Shown here: piece by piece, positions 11,650 to 23,950 of the stretch
Position numbering within the stretch: the stretch's first letter is position 1
Layout of the letters: each line of letters starts with the position of its first letter
Assembly (NCBI GenBank): GCA_026874595.1
Contig: CM049311.1
Coordinates: 55,183,676-55,247,675, forward strand
Source: Sipunculus nudus
Lineage: Eukaryota; Annelida; Sipuncula; Golfingiida; Sipunculidae
DNA length: 64,000 nucleotides
Direction of reading: 5' to 3'
The notes under the pieces: generated by a model
The model's database searches: none
What the model was told of the DNA's origin: nothing
What the model saw: the letters and a program-made list of their open reading frames with translations, nothing else
Made by a program: the position numbers and the translations under genes

Positions 11650-13056
11650 ATGCTCTGCTGCAACGAGGAAAATATTTGGTCACCGCCTAAGTGCCCAAAC
11701 AGTACAGTGAGGTTTCTGTGTAAAAAGGTAATAACGTGTACTGTTAGCTCTTAGAATTCTATCACAACTACAAAACATCGGAGATTATGGTTAAGGCATT
11801 TATATATGGGACAAAATTTACATTTTTTGAACAGTACAAGATATATGTGAAAGGATTTAGGACTGTACATGTTAGGAAAGCGGTATTGCTTTGGACGTTC
11901 GGATGTTTTACCATAATAACGATCGTTTTTTATGAATGTGCAGAATTTATAATCAGAATACTGCTGTGTTTGCTGTATGAATATCAAAAGGTGTTAACAA
12001 TTACATTGAATTTGTATTTTTAACACAAGTACTTGTCCATGTATTTAGTTTTTGCTAAATGAAAGTTAGAATAGTGTTATGGAATGACATTGCATTTGTA
12101 TCACAAGTACTCGTATATGTTTTTAAAAAAGTTTTGCATTTTTTAGGAAATATTATGATCCTTGACTTAAATTTCACATATAATTTTGTATATTTTTAAT
12201 GGTATTCGAAATATTTAGATTAATGTATATGGGGAAAAAATCGTAAAACGCGAACTTTTATATGATTGCTAAAAACACTTTGATTCTTCAGATACGACCT
12301 CAGTTGGAACGGAAATATGGCAATCTGGTCAACTTTACGCCACTGAGCTACCGAGTGAGAAACCATGGTATTGATACTCTGTATATGATCAAGGTAGTTG
12401 CCAAACGATTAATCTTTTTCAATATAGACAACCTTTATCGTCAATGTCACAGGTCGTAAAGGTAACGAAACTGAACCTGATTAAACAAAATGGTAAACGA
12501 ATAAAATATTCTCGTTGGTGTAATGGGCCGGAAGTAAATTGTTAAAATGATAGATAACAACAGAAACAGCTTCAGGAGAAAGATCCCAACTTCCAACGTC
12601 GAGGGTGGTACACATTTATTCACATGTTGAATATACAAAAATTAATATACTTAAATAATTTCATTATGTATGATTAAATCAACACTATTATTATATTTTT
12701 CTTTATTCAGTATTGAATTTAGAAAATTGTGGTTTATCAAAATACCCCCCCCCCCCGCGACTGAGTTTATATTTGTCTTTAACAAAAAATTAACGTAGAC
12801 ATTATTAAAAAAAAGTCTCCTCACGTTGCTCCGACCAGATTAGTCCAGTACTATCAGTTGAAACTCTAACATCTTATTTGCTTTTCAGCTGCACACTGCT
12901 TACGATGACAATGGACACTTCCACGTGAAGGTGATGAAGTTTCACAACGATCAGGCCGAGGTGATTGCCATTCTGTCGGGCGAGAGGCGGGATAGCTGCC
13001 TGTACGACTTCCGACACGAATGTTCTGGGGAAAAACCAGTGTTCCAGCAGCAGTAA
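11650..13056 (+). CDS. Stefin-type (family I25A) cystatin-like protein, gene B
   Basis: The exons are 11650-11727, 12292-12393 and 12889-13056 (TAA), again 78, 102 and 168 nt and 115 residues. Against gene A I count six replacements (W3C, Q14K, N18S, E25K, S91G, H99Y) and about six silent changes. Exon 2 is unchanged at protein level. With roughly three times more non-synonymous than synonymous sites, this hints at purifying selection. The RVRNHG loop is the same as in gene A. The intron 1 donor is GTAATA rather than the GTAAGA of gene A, losing the G at +5, so splicing may be weaker. A single-base loss just after the donor accompanies this. Role and location are expected to be as for gene A. 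Confidence 0.78.
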
Positions 13057-13072
13057 CAGTAACTAGAGCTGA

Positions 13073-13078
13073 AATAAA
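13073..13078 (+). terminator. Poly(A) signal AATAAA of stefin gene B
   Basis: AATAAA lies 17 nt after the stop codon, at the same spacing as in gene A. Confidence 0.55.
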
Positions 13079-13587
13079 ATTAACTGGAAAATTTTTTTTT
13101 TTTTGTTTAATTACAATCATGTATTAAACGCTAAAGCCGTTATGATTTGAAAATTTCTCTGACATATCATAAAATGTGTTCTCATAACAAATGACATTAC
13201 TTTCTGTCGTTAAGCGGTTGATCAAAGTAGTTTAGTCGACAGAGATTCACGTTAAATGAACTGCTACTAATCTTACTAATCGTCCTCAATGTTTGATGAA
13301 TAGTGTGAGGCATGTTTTGTTACACTTTTCCCCGGTAAATGCTTTCTTAAAACCTCAGTATATAATATCTAATATTAGCATTTGATCCTGACAAAGGCAA
13401 TGTGCGTTCTTCTTGTAGAACGCCTTCGTCATATATGGACAATAAAATTACATCAGCCATGAATATCTTTGTACTTCTGTTAATAAATTTTAATTATGAG
13501 CGATATATTGCAATTCTTGAAACTCGCAATTCTAAGCTTTATTCCGAAGGTAGTCATGGCCTTGCTTTTGGTTCAATGTACGTCTAG

Positions 13588-13860
13588 TGATCGTATGTAA
13601 CTTTCTTACAGAGTGCGGCTGGTGATCGTATGTAACGTTCTTACAGAGTGCGTCTGATGATCGTATGTAACGTTCTTACAGAGTGCGTCTGGTGATCGTA
13701 TGTAACGTTCCTACAGAGTGCGTCTGGTGATCATATGTAACGTTCTTACAGAGTGCGTCTGGTGATCGTATGTAACATTCTTACAGAGTGCGTCATGTGA
13801 TCGTATGAAACTTTCTTACAGAGTGCTTTTGGTGATCGTATGTTACTTTTAACAGAGTTT
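13588..13860. repeat. 35-bp minisatellite, about 8 units (copy B)
   Basis: It has the same unit and unit count as 4883-5155, with units starting at 13588 and every 35 bp to 13833. Variant positions within units differ between copies A and B. Confidence 0.95.
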
Positions 13861-14407
13861 AATTGGTCAAACATGAAACATAAAAATATTAAATATTTTA
13901 AATAATTGTTCCCTGGTAAATTTGCAAGGGATTCCCTAGCAAACGTAAAATAAATCTCTTTCAAGTTGGTTATACCATTTTAGGAAAGACATTCGAAGAG
14001 ATCTTTACGAGAAGCCACACTTGTTATAATGCAAAGGTGAAACGGTAATGGATACAGTGGTAATAATTTAAGATTCACTTAGGAAATGTCAAAGAAACTA
14101 CAAAAGGTGTTTTTTACTGATTCCTATCATTTAAGCATCTAAATAATAATCAGTACAATATTACTGAAATATTAATGTTGTATTCCTAACGTTAAGGTCT
14201 TTATTATTTTTTAAATAAAGTCCCTTTCTTGCAGTTCACATAATGTTGTGCACGGACTTTTTGCCTAAAGCATGCCCCTCTCCTATCGGTTGAATTATTC
14301 ACCATGAAGCCCTAAATTTGTTGAAATAGCTAGCTGTACGGCAGAGGTCTCGCCAAAGATATGCCAACCGCATACTAGTGATACAACATCGAAATTTATA
14401 CTTAACA

Positions 14408-14505
14408 CTAGGGCTGCGCGGTATTATCGATATATCGCGATATGGTGTTTCGAATTTTGCGTATCGTGATACAGTTTTCAAATATTAATATGATTTTATA
14501 TTTTG
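14408..14505. repeat. MITE-like repeat with 'cgatatatcgcgata' core (copy B)
   Basis: This is the duplicated copy of the element at 5704-5800, with a few substitutions. Confidence 0.5.
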
Positions 14506-14684
14506 TTAAACGTGCCTAAAACTGATTTTAATAGAAAAATTATGATTCTGTTGCAATTTTGGATAAATAAACCGGCTTTGAGTATTGACAGGATAAAGGT
14601 GAAAGATTAAAGTCTCTTTAAACGTATATCAGGAAATGTTCAAGTAGGCCTAATATATCATAGATCAATGGCCTGTCCAAGGAA

Positions 14685-14718
14685 ATATATATATTTGAAT
14701 ATATATTTGAATATATAT

Positions 14719-14779
<61 letters not shown>
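14685..14779. repeat. (AT)n microsatellite with 'atatatttga' units (copy B)
   Basis: The left part has three 'atatatttga'-type units and the rest is a pure AT run of about 55 bp. It is longer than the matching run in copy A. Confidence 0.95.
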
Positions 14780-14780
<1 letters not shown>

Positions 14781-16275
14781 CACTCCGTTCTTATAAGTGT
14801 AATACAATTAAAATTATATATATATTATAAAACTTATGTTGACCGAATTCATGAAAGCTTAGTCAAGTAGAGTGCTTAGCTTCGCTTTTGTGTCTCTGGT
14901 ACATACAATTTACTATGATCGATTATCTGAATTAAATATTTGTTAGAACAGTACCTGCAAAGTATTTTCATGATTATTTATTTTTTACAAATCCACAAGA
15001 CCACTCACTAGTATACAGGTCTTACATGGCAGGTATAAGGTTAGGTAAACAGCTGGGGATCAGGTATGTTATAATCATATACATAACGAAAATATGATGA
15101 ATCAGGTAATATAATATTATTCTTTATCTTGATCAGTAAAATAAATCAATATACCATTTTCTATTTCTGTGGCTTCTTTATCTTATGTACATGAAACTTT
15201 TTTCAGGATACGTCTGTCTCTGTAACCCTGACGACCCTAGATGAATGTTTATTTTGCAACGAAACGAAAGTGAATATAGAAAATGTTGAGAAACGACCGC
15301 AGATGTTTTACTAATACTTTCATCATCCATGATTGCTTGCCAGCCGTGTATTGGTAATTTAATTATTTAACAAAAAAGCCGATAAAGAGATGATGGATAT
15401 AACATGTTATCTTGAATTCTACTAATCAGATACTTAACTGCATCTTGTCATGTTTCATCTAGACGGAACTTGATCTGAAATTTGAATTGACCTCATCTAG
15501 GTACGGGTGTTAACTAATTTTTCTTTTTGTAGGCCTGCGTTAAAATGTAGAGCTACCAATGCTGACACCTCATGGGGAAACCTGGTACCGTACGTAGATA
15601 AAGGAGTAATAGTTCAGCACAAATTTGGATAATCTATTTCTCACCAAGAGCGAAATGAGGTTATCGAATGCTTACTTTTGTTCATGTTTTAATTCACTAG
15701 AACAGCTGTAGAGTTTGTTTTACAATTTCTTGAACAGAATTATAAGTCAAGCACTCTGAAGGGAATTCTGCCAATGTTCACCAGATATAATGTATGAGTT
15801 TATTTATTGGGAAATCAGTTGACTTACGTGGACCTGCTGTAAACACGTTGTGATGAAGCGTTGTCGACGAAAGACTACACTGGCGGTGGCGGTAGTGGCG
15901 GTGTACATTTTTTTATTTATTTTGCTATAAATGCAACCCCATTCACCTATAAATTTGACCAAATGTTAAATAGATCACATAAGTCCACTTATGGATGCTG
16001 GTAAATGTTGTAGAGAGTAACAACAATAAAGCTCAGGTATAACTCTTGTTTTGTTTATATCAAAATGTTGAAAATATGTGGAGCCGGCAAAATCAACTCA
16101 AATTCAGCAAGGACATCTGGCAGCAAGTCAGATAAGTAAAAGCTTTGCAAATGACGTTTTGCAACAAGTGACCTTTCTACCTCCGCATATATGGAACCTA
16201 CCACCTGAGGTTACGTGTTTTCCCGTTTGTCAACATTGCAGTGTTTACGAAAATGTTGTTGATAAACAGGTTCAC
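14780..16275. other. Non-coding tail of duplication copy B
   Basis: It matches 6044-7593 with scattered small deletions. No gene was seen. The open frame at 16078-16386 crosses the end of the duplication and is an accident of the junction. Confidence 0.5.
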
Positions 16276-16770
16276 AATTCAGGAAGGCCTTATAAGAAAT
16301 TAAACAACCAAAATGACCTTTCGATCATTAATATATACACAGAGAAAGCCAGAAATTACGTTCATTGTTTTTCAAAAGGTAGGTGATTTGGCACTTTTAT
16401 CAGGAAGCGTTGTTAAATTCTAAAAGTTAAAATAGAATAAAGATTTTTAGTGGAATACTGTCTCAATTAAATATGTACAAACATTTATTATTTTATTAAG
16501 TGGCGCTAAGCTCCTGGCATAAAAAATATGTATCGGTATGTTTACCTTTTTGACCTGGTCACTGATGATGTTTACATTTGTGAACCGAAATGGGGAGCGG
16601 CGACATTCAGATTTTCGAAGATATTTGATTGGTTACATATATTTCTATGGTTAGAGGTATAAAAGATAGTATGATATAAGGAAGATATGAAATATGAATA
16701 AAATGTATGCTTTAAGGCAAGGAAGCTATTCCTTAAGAAAGAAATGGAAATATACATACCTCGTTAGTAG

Positions 16771-16982
16771 CAGAAGCGGAACCAAGGAGGGGTCCAGCTC
16801 CCTCCCCCCCCCACCCTTTTATTTCAGGCGCCGCAAATTTTTCAAAGGGTTTCAGACCAATTTTCGCTGCCTGGACCCCCCCCCCCCCCCTTTTTTTTTA
16901 CGGACCTGGAGACCTATTAGGTTTTGTCATTAGTGCTCCTGGGTTGGTCCCCTCCTTTTCCTGAATCATGGATCCGCCCCTG
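16771..16982 (-). mobile_element. Non-autonomous DNA transposon (MITE), CAGGGGCGGATCC family, copy 1
   Basis: The ends are cagaagcggaaccaagg and, read in reverse, caggggcggatccatga, which form an imperfect inverted repeat. The reverse complement aligns along its length with 61701-61896, sharing the 'gggaccaacccaggag' and 'tccaggc.gc.aaaattgg' blocks. It is interrupted by runs of C and T. There is no coding capacity. The CAGGGGCG end suggests the hAT group, but no target duplication is visible. Confidence 0.65.
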
Positions 16983-17287
16983 AGAAGTCCCACCGGTCCT
17001 CCTGACGTGTGCTGTGATATGACAAGTATGTCTGTAGGTAGACGGTAGATGTAAAAGAGACTGAAAATAATGTGTTTTGTAGGGACTAAATGGTGTATTT
17101 GGTGTATTTAAGTAGAAACCCCCTCAAAGTGAGGAATAATGTGTTATGTAGGGACTACAATTGATTTACTAAAATGAGGAAACAGAGTTTAAGTAATGAA
17201 ACCCTGAAGGGGGTCTGCGTGCCGGAGTTCCCTATGATTATCGGCCGGGTAATATCCTTGTTGACATTGTGTCACATTCTCCACACA

Positions 17288-20200
17288 CTTTGGGCCGTAT
17301 GCACAAAGGCCGCCTAATGGTAAGTCTCAGTGTAATCTGCAGACCAACTTTTGACCGTATGCTCAAAAACAGACCAGAGATAACCTGAGTTTATCTCTGC
17401 ATTTTAGTCCGAGATTTAAGCAAAAAGTTAGACCTGGTAGGGTGGTAGTTTAAGGTCGGACTAAGCGCTAACATTCATTGGAACCAATTGCATTTGAACC
17501 ATTTTATGGGCTGTTAAAAGTATTATATTAAAATGTATGATTAAAATCAGGAAAAACAGTATCACATATAATATATTTACTTTGTAGCAAAAAAACTGGA
17601 ATTTAACAAAGAACAGTTTTCCTTTAGAATTGTGTTTTAATGTTTGATATAGCATGTATATTTGTAGCACTAAGCCGTATATTATTTTTTCAATGTTTGA
17701 GTCCAAGACCTAAACCGTATATTATTTTTTCAATGTTTGAATTCCAAGACCTTTGACACAGAATGCAACTTAATAAGATGCTGAAATGAGGCTTTATCAA
17801 TATTTAATTTCAAGACCATAGACCTAATTGTGGGTCCACTAGTAACAGAATAAAATATTGCCATTACTCTGAGAGCTTTTAAGTCATAAAATTCAGAAAT
17901 AAGATAACAAATCTCAAAACTTTTTCTTACAGTTGAAGAAAAAATGTTCTCACCAAAAGCAACCCACAAGAAGAGTTAAGGTAATTTTCATGTGCAATGT
18001 AAAAGTCATTTCGACGTGCATTTATACTTTATTAACTAGATACAGTGTCATAGAACAAAACTCAAGGAAAATATACATATTCTTTATATAATATAAATAA
18101 AAATAAAATATGACATGAAAGTAATTTCTGTGATATTGCCAGATATAATGTAAAAAATTATATATCTAGCTCAATTTCAGCAAGAAAAATATTATTTTCT
18201 TTTGATTATATGAATTTTTACGCTTATGTTAAAACTTTTAACAGCTTGCATCCTCGTACAGAATAAATATTTGATTTTGTTCTTGGTATTTGGTTCTAGA
18301 ATCTGGCATGAAAAAGATTATCTAAAATACACGACCCATGAGTACTGCTCAAATAAAAACAACAAAAACAACAATAATAGTTATAATAATAATAATAATA
18401 ATAATAAAATTACCCGTAATTAAAAATAGTAGCTTTCTAGTATCATATTTGGTGTTATATACTGGTCTGAAGTTTAGCATCCAAAATAATTGAAAAAGGA
18501 CTATACGTCAGTAAAATCTCGACAATATATAATTATTGATATAATATACAAGTAAGAGTTTTTGAATATTTGCCTGACAGCCATATTTGATATATAAGAA
18601 GTCTGAAATTTGAAGGCTCATAACTCCTCTTGGTTATTAGAATAGATTTTTAACATTGTTAAAGAATATAAGATATTAGGCAGGTCTGTTATTTATGGGT
18701 CACCCCTATGGATTAGGAAAAAAGACGCTGCATATTCTCTTGAGAATAGACGCCAATCATACCTATGTATCTGAACAAGATCAAATATATTATCTTTGAG
18801 ATACTGTGCTTGAAAATTGCGTTACTGATAGACGAACGTAAAAACAAGGTGATCGCTATAAAGCCATGCATGCTTTTCAATCATGGCCTTAATAATGATG
18901 AACAGTATTTACTTCGCGCCAAATCCCTGATATGATCAGACTAATAACAGACATGCATGCTCCATGATATTTGAAAGTCTAAAAATATCCATTCAGATAG
19001 CCTAAAAAAGTTCTGGTGCCCCCCCCCCCCCCCCGGTGTCATAAAATGAATTAATGAAAGATTTACATAAAAAACAAATTTCGAAACAATCCTTGTGAAC
19101 TGATATATTTGTGCTTCTGCATAAATATTACTCAATACAGACCTTTTGCACTGAAATTTCATCAATGTTAGCCCAACTTCGAAAGGCACATTTGGACTAA
19201 TACTTTGCGAAATTATTGGAACGTATAATTGATAGACATTATTATAAACATTATTATATTTTGATGGTAAAATTCAAAGTATGTGATATAAATCTGTAAA
19301 TGTAATTTGTCAGCCTAGCCTTGGGATCTGCAAATATATATACATAAGTATGAAAAAAGATGTCGCTACTATAGACTTTTTCAGTCAATAAAGATATCCA
19401 AGGGTAACATATAGAGCAAATTATTATTAATTACAATGCATTAATTACTGAGATGTTGGAGGAATTTTATTTTTTGCTAAATGGACCAGTTTATTGAAAT
19501 ATCATAATTGTTCAGAGGTAAAACTCTCACATGACTCTGGGATGTCAGTCTCAAAATCACAGAGAGAACCACTTTCTGCTAAGAAAATGTTTTTTGCAAT
19601 GCTCAAGGGATTCCGTGTATTAATTTTATTTAGAGATTGCAGCTGGATTTTGGATTTTTACTCAATATTGACAGATTAGAGTGACTTCAATATTGTTATT
19701 CATATTTTTGCTTATGTTTTTTTGTAAATATATCCATAATAAAAAGGGATTACAGGTCTTACACATTCTATATTATATATATTATATATTCTTTATTATA
19801 TATTAATATTAAAGACAAGTCACATGTAAGAGTGCAGAGTTAACTGTCATATAAAAGTCAGGTGCCAGTCTCATTATCAATCTTGAATTTCCGTATTAAC
19901 AATCAACATTTTGATGGCACCAGTATTCAAATGCAGTAGGCCGAGCTATAAAAAAATGAATAAGCGCAGTTAATTTTGAGGCAATCTTTGCTTCACTTTA
20001 TTGGGAAACTGGAGCTTTGTTTCATCATTTTTTGCACTGATTTTGGTGAACCATAAAACCTGTAAGCGGCATTCATGAGGAGCTGTTCGTGGCAATATTG
20101 TCAAAAATCTGCAAGCAGGGTGGTACACATGTGTGAAGTATATACATTTTTGTATTTCTTCGAGCTCCTATTTTAAATTTTGTTCAACAGCCTTTAACAT

Positions 20201-21453
20201 TTAGAACATGTAACTTTCAAAGTGTTCACGGAGCTTACACCAAGTTTGCCAGGAGATTTCTGCAGGACCTGTCATGATGTTTACCAAGATCGTTTTTGGT
20301 CAGTATCGTGTGTCCTGTTAATGGCTGGACCGAAAGATTCTGAACCAAGTTCGGATCCACAGGGGTTTTTGGGGGTCGACACCCCTTCCTTGCTCCCAGC
20401 AAAAATCTTTTTTTTTCATCCGTCTTTTGAATTATGAACAATATTGCTCCGAATATCCTAAAATACATTAATTACCATACATTTACACAATATTTAAATA
20501 TAGGTATTATAAATCCCAGTATAGTTGATATCTGGTCTTGTCTTTTCTTAGTTGCTCATTACATTGCGTGCCTACTGTCATTATTAGATGGCGGTTCAGT
20601 AATTCATACTAATAGCTTTAAGGATAAATACTTGATATCGCTAAAAATCAGAGGAAACAATTCCTGTATGGCTTGATTATAGCATGCAGAATTTAAAAAA
20701 AAATCCATGTGGGATCCATGTGTTATTTTTTCGTTGATGTTGACCCGAAAGTCCCCACTGATAAAGCTCTTCAGTTTGACGCTGGAAAGCCGGGAAATGT
20801 AGTTTACTGCCTTCTTGATCACCAACATTTTATGGGGGAGGTCTCCAGATATTACATATATCACTGGCCATATAACATAAATTATATGCATATAATATAT
20901 GTATATTTCTGTGTTTTTGTTATATAATTCACTTATATATATATAGTCTGTGCCTTGGCATCTTTCTTGACATCCCCATTTAGAAAAAAATATTAAAAAT
21001 CCGGGCTTGTAATGATAAAAAACCCATCACAATAGCTCAGCAAGGCTGAAAGTTTGAATTTAAGAGGCTCATTTTACTCATTTTTTCATGTTTTAATCGA
21101 CCTATCAGTTGTAGGAGGTTTTATAGGATTGGTTACACAAATAATACACAGTCACTAGCCCTAACATACACAGTAAAGCAAAAGACAGCAGTAAAATTGC
21201 TCCTAACTTTTGTTTTCTGTGGGGAATCACCATAGTGACCCGGGCCTGCTGACCTGCTTCATTAATATTCATATATTGCGTTTAGTACCAGGTTTAAGGA
21301 GTTAGTACTTGGTCTGGCTAAACCTTCTTTGGTCTTCCTTTGTGCATACCGTTTAGACTACACTGATAATCCCGTTTTAGCCAGTCCGAGATCAAGCAAA
21401 TACGTGGACCATATTAGGTTTACTTAGTCGGCTTTTGTGCATACGGGCCAAAA
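17288..21453. mobile_element. Long DNA transposon-like element with matching inverted ends
   Basis: The left end (ctttgggccgtatgcacaaa then ggccgcctaa) and the right end read in reverse (cttttggcccgtatgcacaa then aagccgactaa) match over about 30 bp. Both ends also carry subterminal copies of the same motif: ccgtatgctcaaaa near 17353 and, in reverse, cggtatgcacaaagg near 21346. 'tcggact' motifs follow on both sides. The interior of about 4.1 kb is AT-rich, with an (AAC/AAT)n run at 18359-18407, a C run at 19020-19034 and small open frames none of which resembles a transposase. No clear target duplication is visible. A PIF/Harbinger-like affiliation is only a guess. Confidence 0.55.
18359..18407. 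repeat. (AAC)n/(AAT)n microsatellite
   Basis: This is a run of aac and aat triplets inside the long inverted-end element. Confidence 0.85.
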
Positions 21454-22884
21454 GGTCCACCTGCTACCCATATTCATTCACACAGCACGCTTTTACGCCG
21501 AAATCGAGCTATTTCGCCGGAGAAGTGTAAATTACAAACAAACAAAAAATAATGCCACGACAACATCCATGGGAAATATAACCAACAGAAGGTATTTTTC
21601 CGTGAACATATTTTATTTATTGATAAACCTGTGGATTTATTTTGCGGTATAATATCCGTGATATGCTATTGTAAATGTAAACAGAAACTTATGCACGGGC
21701 TTCTTTGGATAGTTTACGTGCTACAACTTCCAGAATTTGCTGAAGATATACATGCAAGATGACAGTGCCCCGACACTTTTTAATGGTAATTTCAACATTA
21801 ACACATTTCAGGATTAACTGGATTATTTGGGTGATTAACCATTATTTCATGTTGACATCAGAAATGAGGTCTAAGGGATCGAGAGTTACATGTTTTTTTT
21901 ACATATACTGACCATGCAAGTGGGTCAGTGGTTGGGTCATATGTCAGGCCAAACATGCTTAAATCTGTCACTGACAAGAGGGATTATTCATATGCACAAT
22001 CCGGCGACACAAGTTGCTTGTGTCATCCGTCTTTGTTGTGAATAACCAGTGAGATCACCCAGCGACACAAGCATCCGGTGTATGCCGAAGGCAGTTTGAT
22101 TGTCGCCGTTGGTAACCTCCACGCTATTTAAAAACCACGCAAAAATCGCCAAAAGTTTGTGTATATTAAAAATTATTTTTTCTAATATCGGCGAGGTCAC
22201 TGCGAGAACAATAACCTTTTAAATGAGGTATAGCACAGTATCAAACGCAACGCGGTTTCAGAGAACATTTGCGACAAAAGTAGACTAACTTTTATAAGTA
22301 TTAGATTTCGATGACTAGTTCGGTATTGTCCACCACTTCCAAGGATGTTTTGGAATCATAACTGACATCGAAACATACGTTAAACTACAACCCATTCTAA
22401 CTGAGTTCTCAAAGCCGCCTGCTGGACAGCACAGGATGTTGAGGATTATCTTGTGTTGGAAACAATCGAACGAATGACATGTAACCATCAGCATTAAATG
22501 CAAGCTAATAATAGCCATGCTTTGATTATTGTATAAAGGACTTCTGGGCTATGACAGAACACGTGCAAACTAATTAAACGAACCTAAGCCTGCAGGCCAA
22601 TTCCGCCTCAAACCATGCACGCGACTAGACTTGAGCGCTTGTGTCGCACAATATGTAATATGCAGTATGGGCGTGATTGTTACCGGAATACTTAGTATTT
22701 CTTTCAGAGTATAAGGCATGAACTACATGCTTACATGTGTGTTTGTTCGTAAATGAATGTAAATCACATCAGTATAAATAGACAATAAAACGTTACGATA
22801 CTCATATTATCGCCCGATCGAGATTTTGGTTTGGCAGTGACAATTCCCCAACATGTCCACTACACCAAACCAGTGCCACTTTAG
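21454..22884. other. Intergenic, no gene seen
   Basis: This is AT-rich sequence with no supported exon. 'cgacacaag' occurs near 22003, near 22062 and in reverse near 22640, which may mark the edges of an unclassified element. Confidence 0.4.
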
Positions 22885-23474
22885 CCCCTTTCACACATTC
22901 ACGGATAGCATCACGGATCATCCCGGATTATCGTTTTCGGGATCATCCGTGTTTACTCCGTCATCACCGTGTAAACTCCGGGCATCACCGTGTGAACACC
23001 GCGTAGCATCCATAGTGATCCTTGGCGCACCGGAATGATCGGAGAAAAAATTAAACCTGCACAATTTTTCGTCCCGGAGTATACGGATGAAAAATCATCC
23101 GTATCAATCCTTGTAGGCACCGTGCACCTCCGTGTAGCCACCGTATACATCCGGGAATCTCCGTGTAGCCACCGGGAGCTCCGCATTGAGACCGGCACTT
23201 TCCGGGTGCAAGTTTAAATTTTTTCTCCGATCATGCTGGTGCACCAAGGATCACTACGGATGCAACACGGTGTTAACACGGTGATGCCCGGTGTTTACAC
23301 GGCGATGCCGTAGATAACACGGATAGTTCCGGAACGATGCTCCGGGATTATCCGCGTTGCAATCCGTGAATATGTGAAAGCCCCATTATTACGAAATCGC
23401 GCTTCTGTCCCCGGAACACCACGGATTAAGGTCCGGGGTGATCCCTGTTGCTGTCCGTGAATGTGTGAAAGGGG
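22885..23474. mobile_element. Foldback (palindromic) element
   Basis: The outer ends are cccctttcacacattcacgg and its near-perfect reverse complement ending at 23474. A second, inner right end (gaatatgtgaaagcccc) closes at 23384. Inside, 23007-23060 and 23208-23263 are again inverted copies (gtgatccttgg paired with ccaaggatcac, and gatcggagaaaaaattaaa paired with its reverse). The arms are built from short GC-rich units such as caccgtgt and cacggat. Most of the 590 bp could therefore fold into a nested hairpin. There is no coding potential. Confidence 0.8.
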
Positions 23475-23689
23475 ATTTTGACTGGTTCTACAGTTGGTCG
23501 TATAAGCATGATTTCACTGTACAAGTTAAAAGCAGGGGTATTTCAAATCGTCCAACGATTCGTTACTATGTTAATAATTTTAAAATAACATATGATTGTA
23601 CATTGAAAATATTACTTTAAAAGGTATTAAATGCTTGAAAATTATTTAATGAATTAATTTTAATTGCCTTGTGCTAGCGTGACACACCC

Positions 23690-23950
23690 TTGGAGTTCAT
23701 GCAGTTTTTTTTTCTCAACATCCCGGTGGCCTGTGCATTCGTGAAAGAATCTTTGTCAAGAGCAGGTCAAGGTCACCCTTTTGCCAACAGGCTACGTTTT
23801 TTTTCCTGATACTGTTATGCCACAGCGTTTATTAAAAAATTAAAGTGTTTGGGAAAAGAATGGAGCCGCATGGAAAGACGGACGGACGGACAGATGTGGA
23901 CAATTTAAGTTATGATTGGGGACTAAACAATTGAAATTAGATCAAATGGC
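23690..23950. repeat. Fragment of bivalve 'ggtcaaggtcacc ... gacggacgg' repeat
   Basis: It contains 'agcaggtcaaggtcaccctttt' and, about 120 bp later, 'aaagacggacggacggacagatgtgg'. It is non-coding. Confidence 0.5.

Larger units (their letters stand above)
8403..16275. repeat. Tandem segmental duplication, copy B
   Basis: This is the second copy of the unit, starting with the same 'ggatccaaag' that opens the window and ending at 'gataaacaggttca' near 16275, where it leaves copy A abruptly. It contains the second stefin-type gene and its flanking repeats. Copy B differs by an extra block at 8480-8837, a longer AT microsatellite and several 10-25 bp indels. Similarity is high in introns and intergenic DNA, which indicates a recent event or gene conversion. 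Confidence 0.95.

Noticed and set aside
16078-16386. 102-codon open frame
   Set aside because: It spans the end of the duplicated unit, starts without an ATG, and the matching frame in copy A has a stop.
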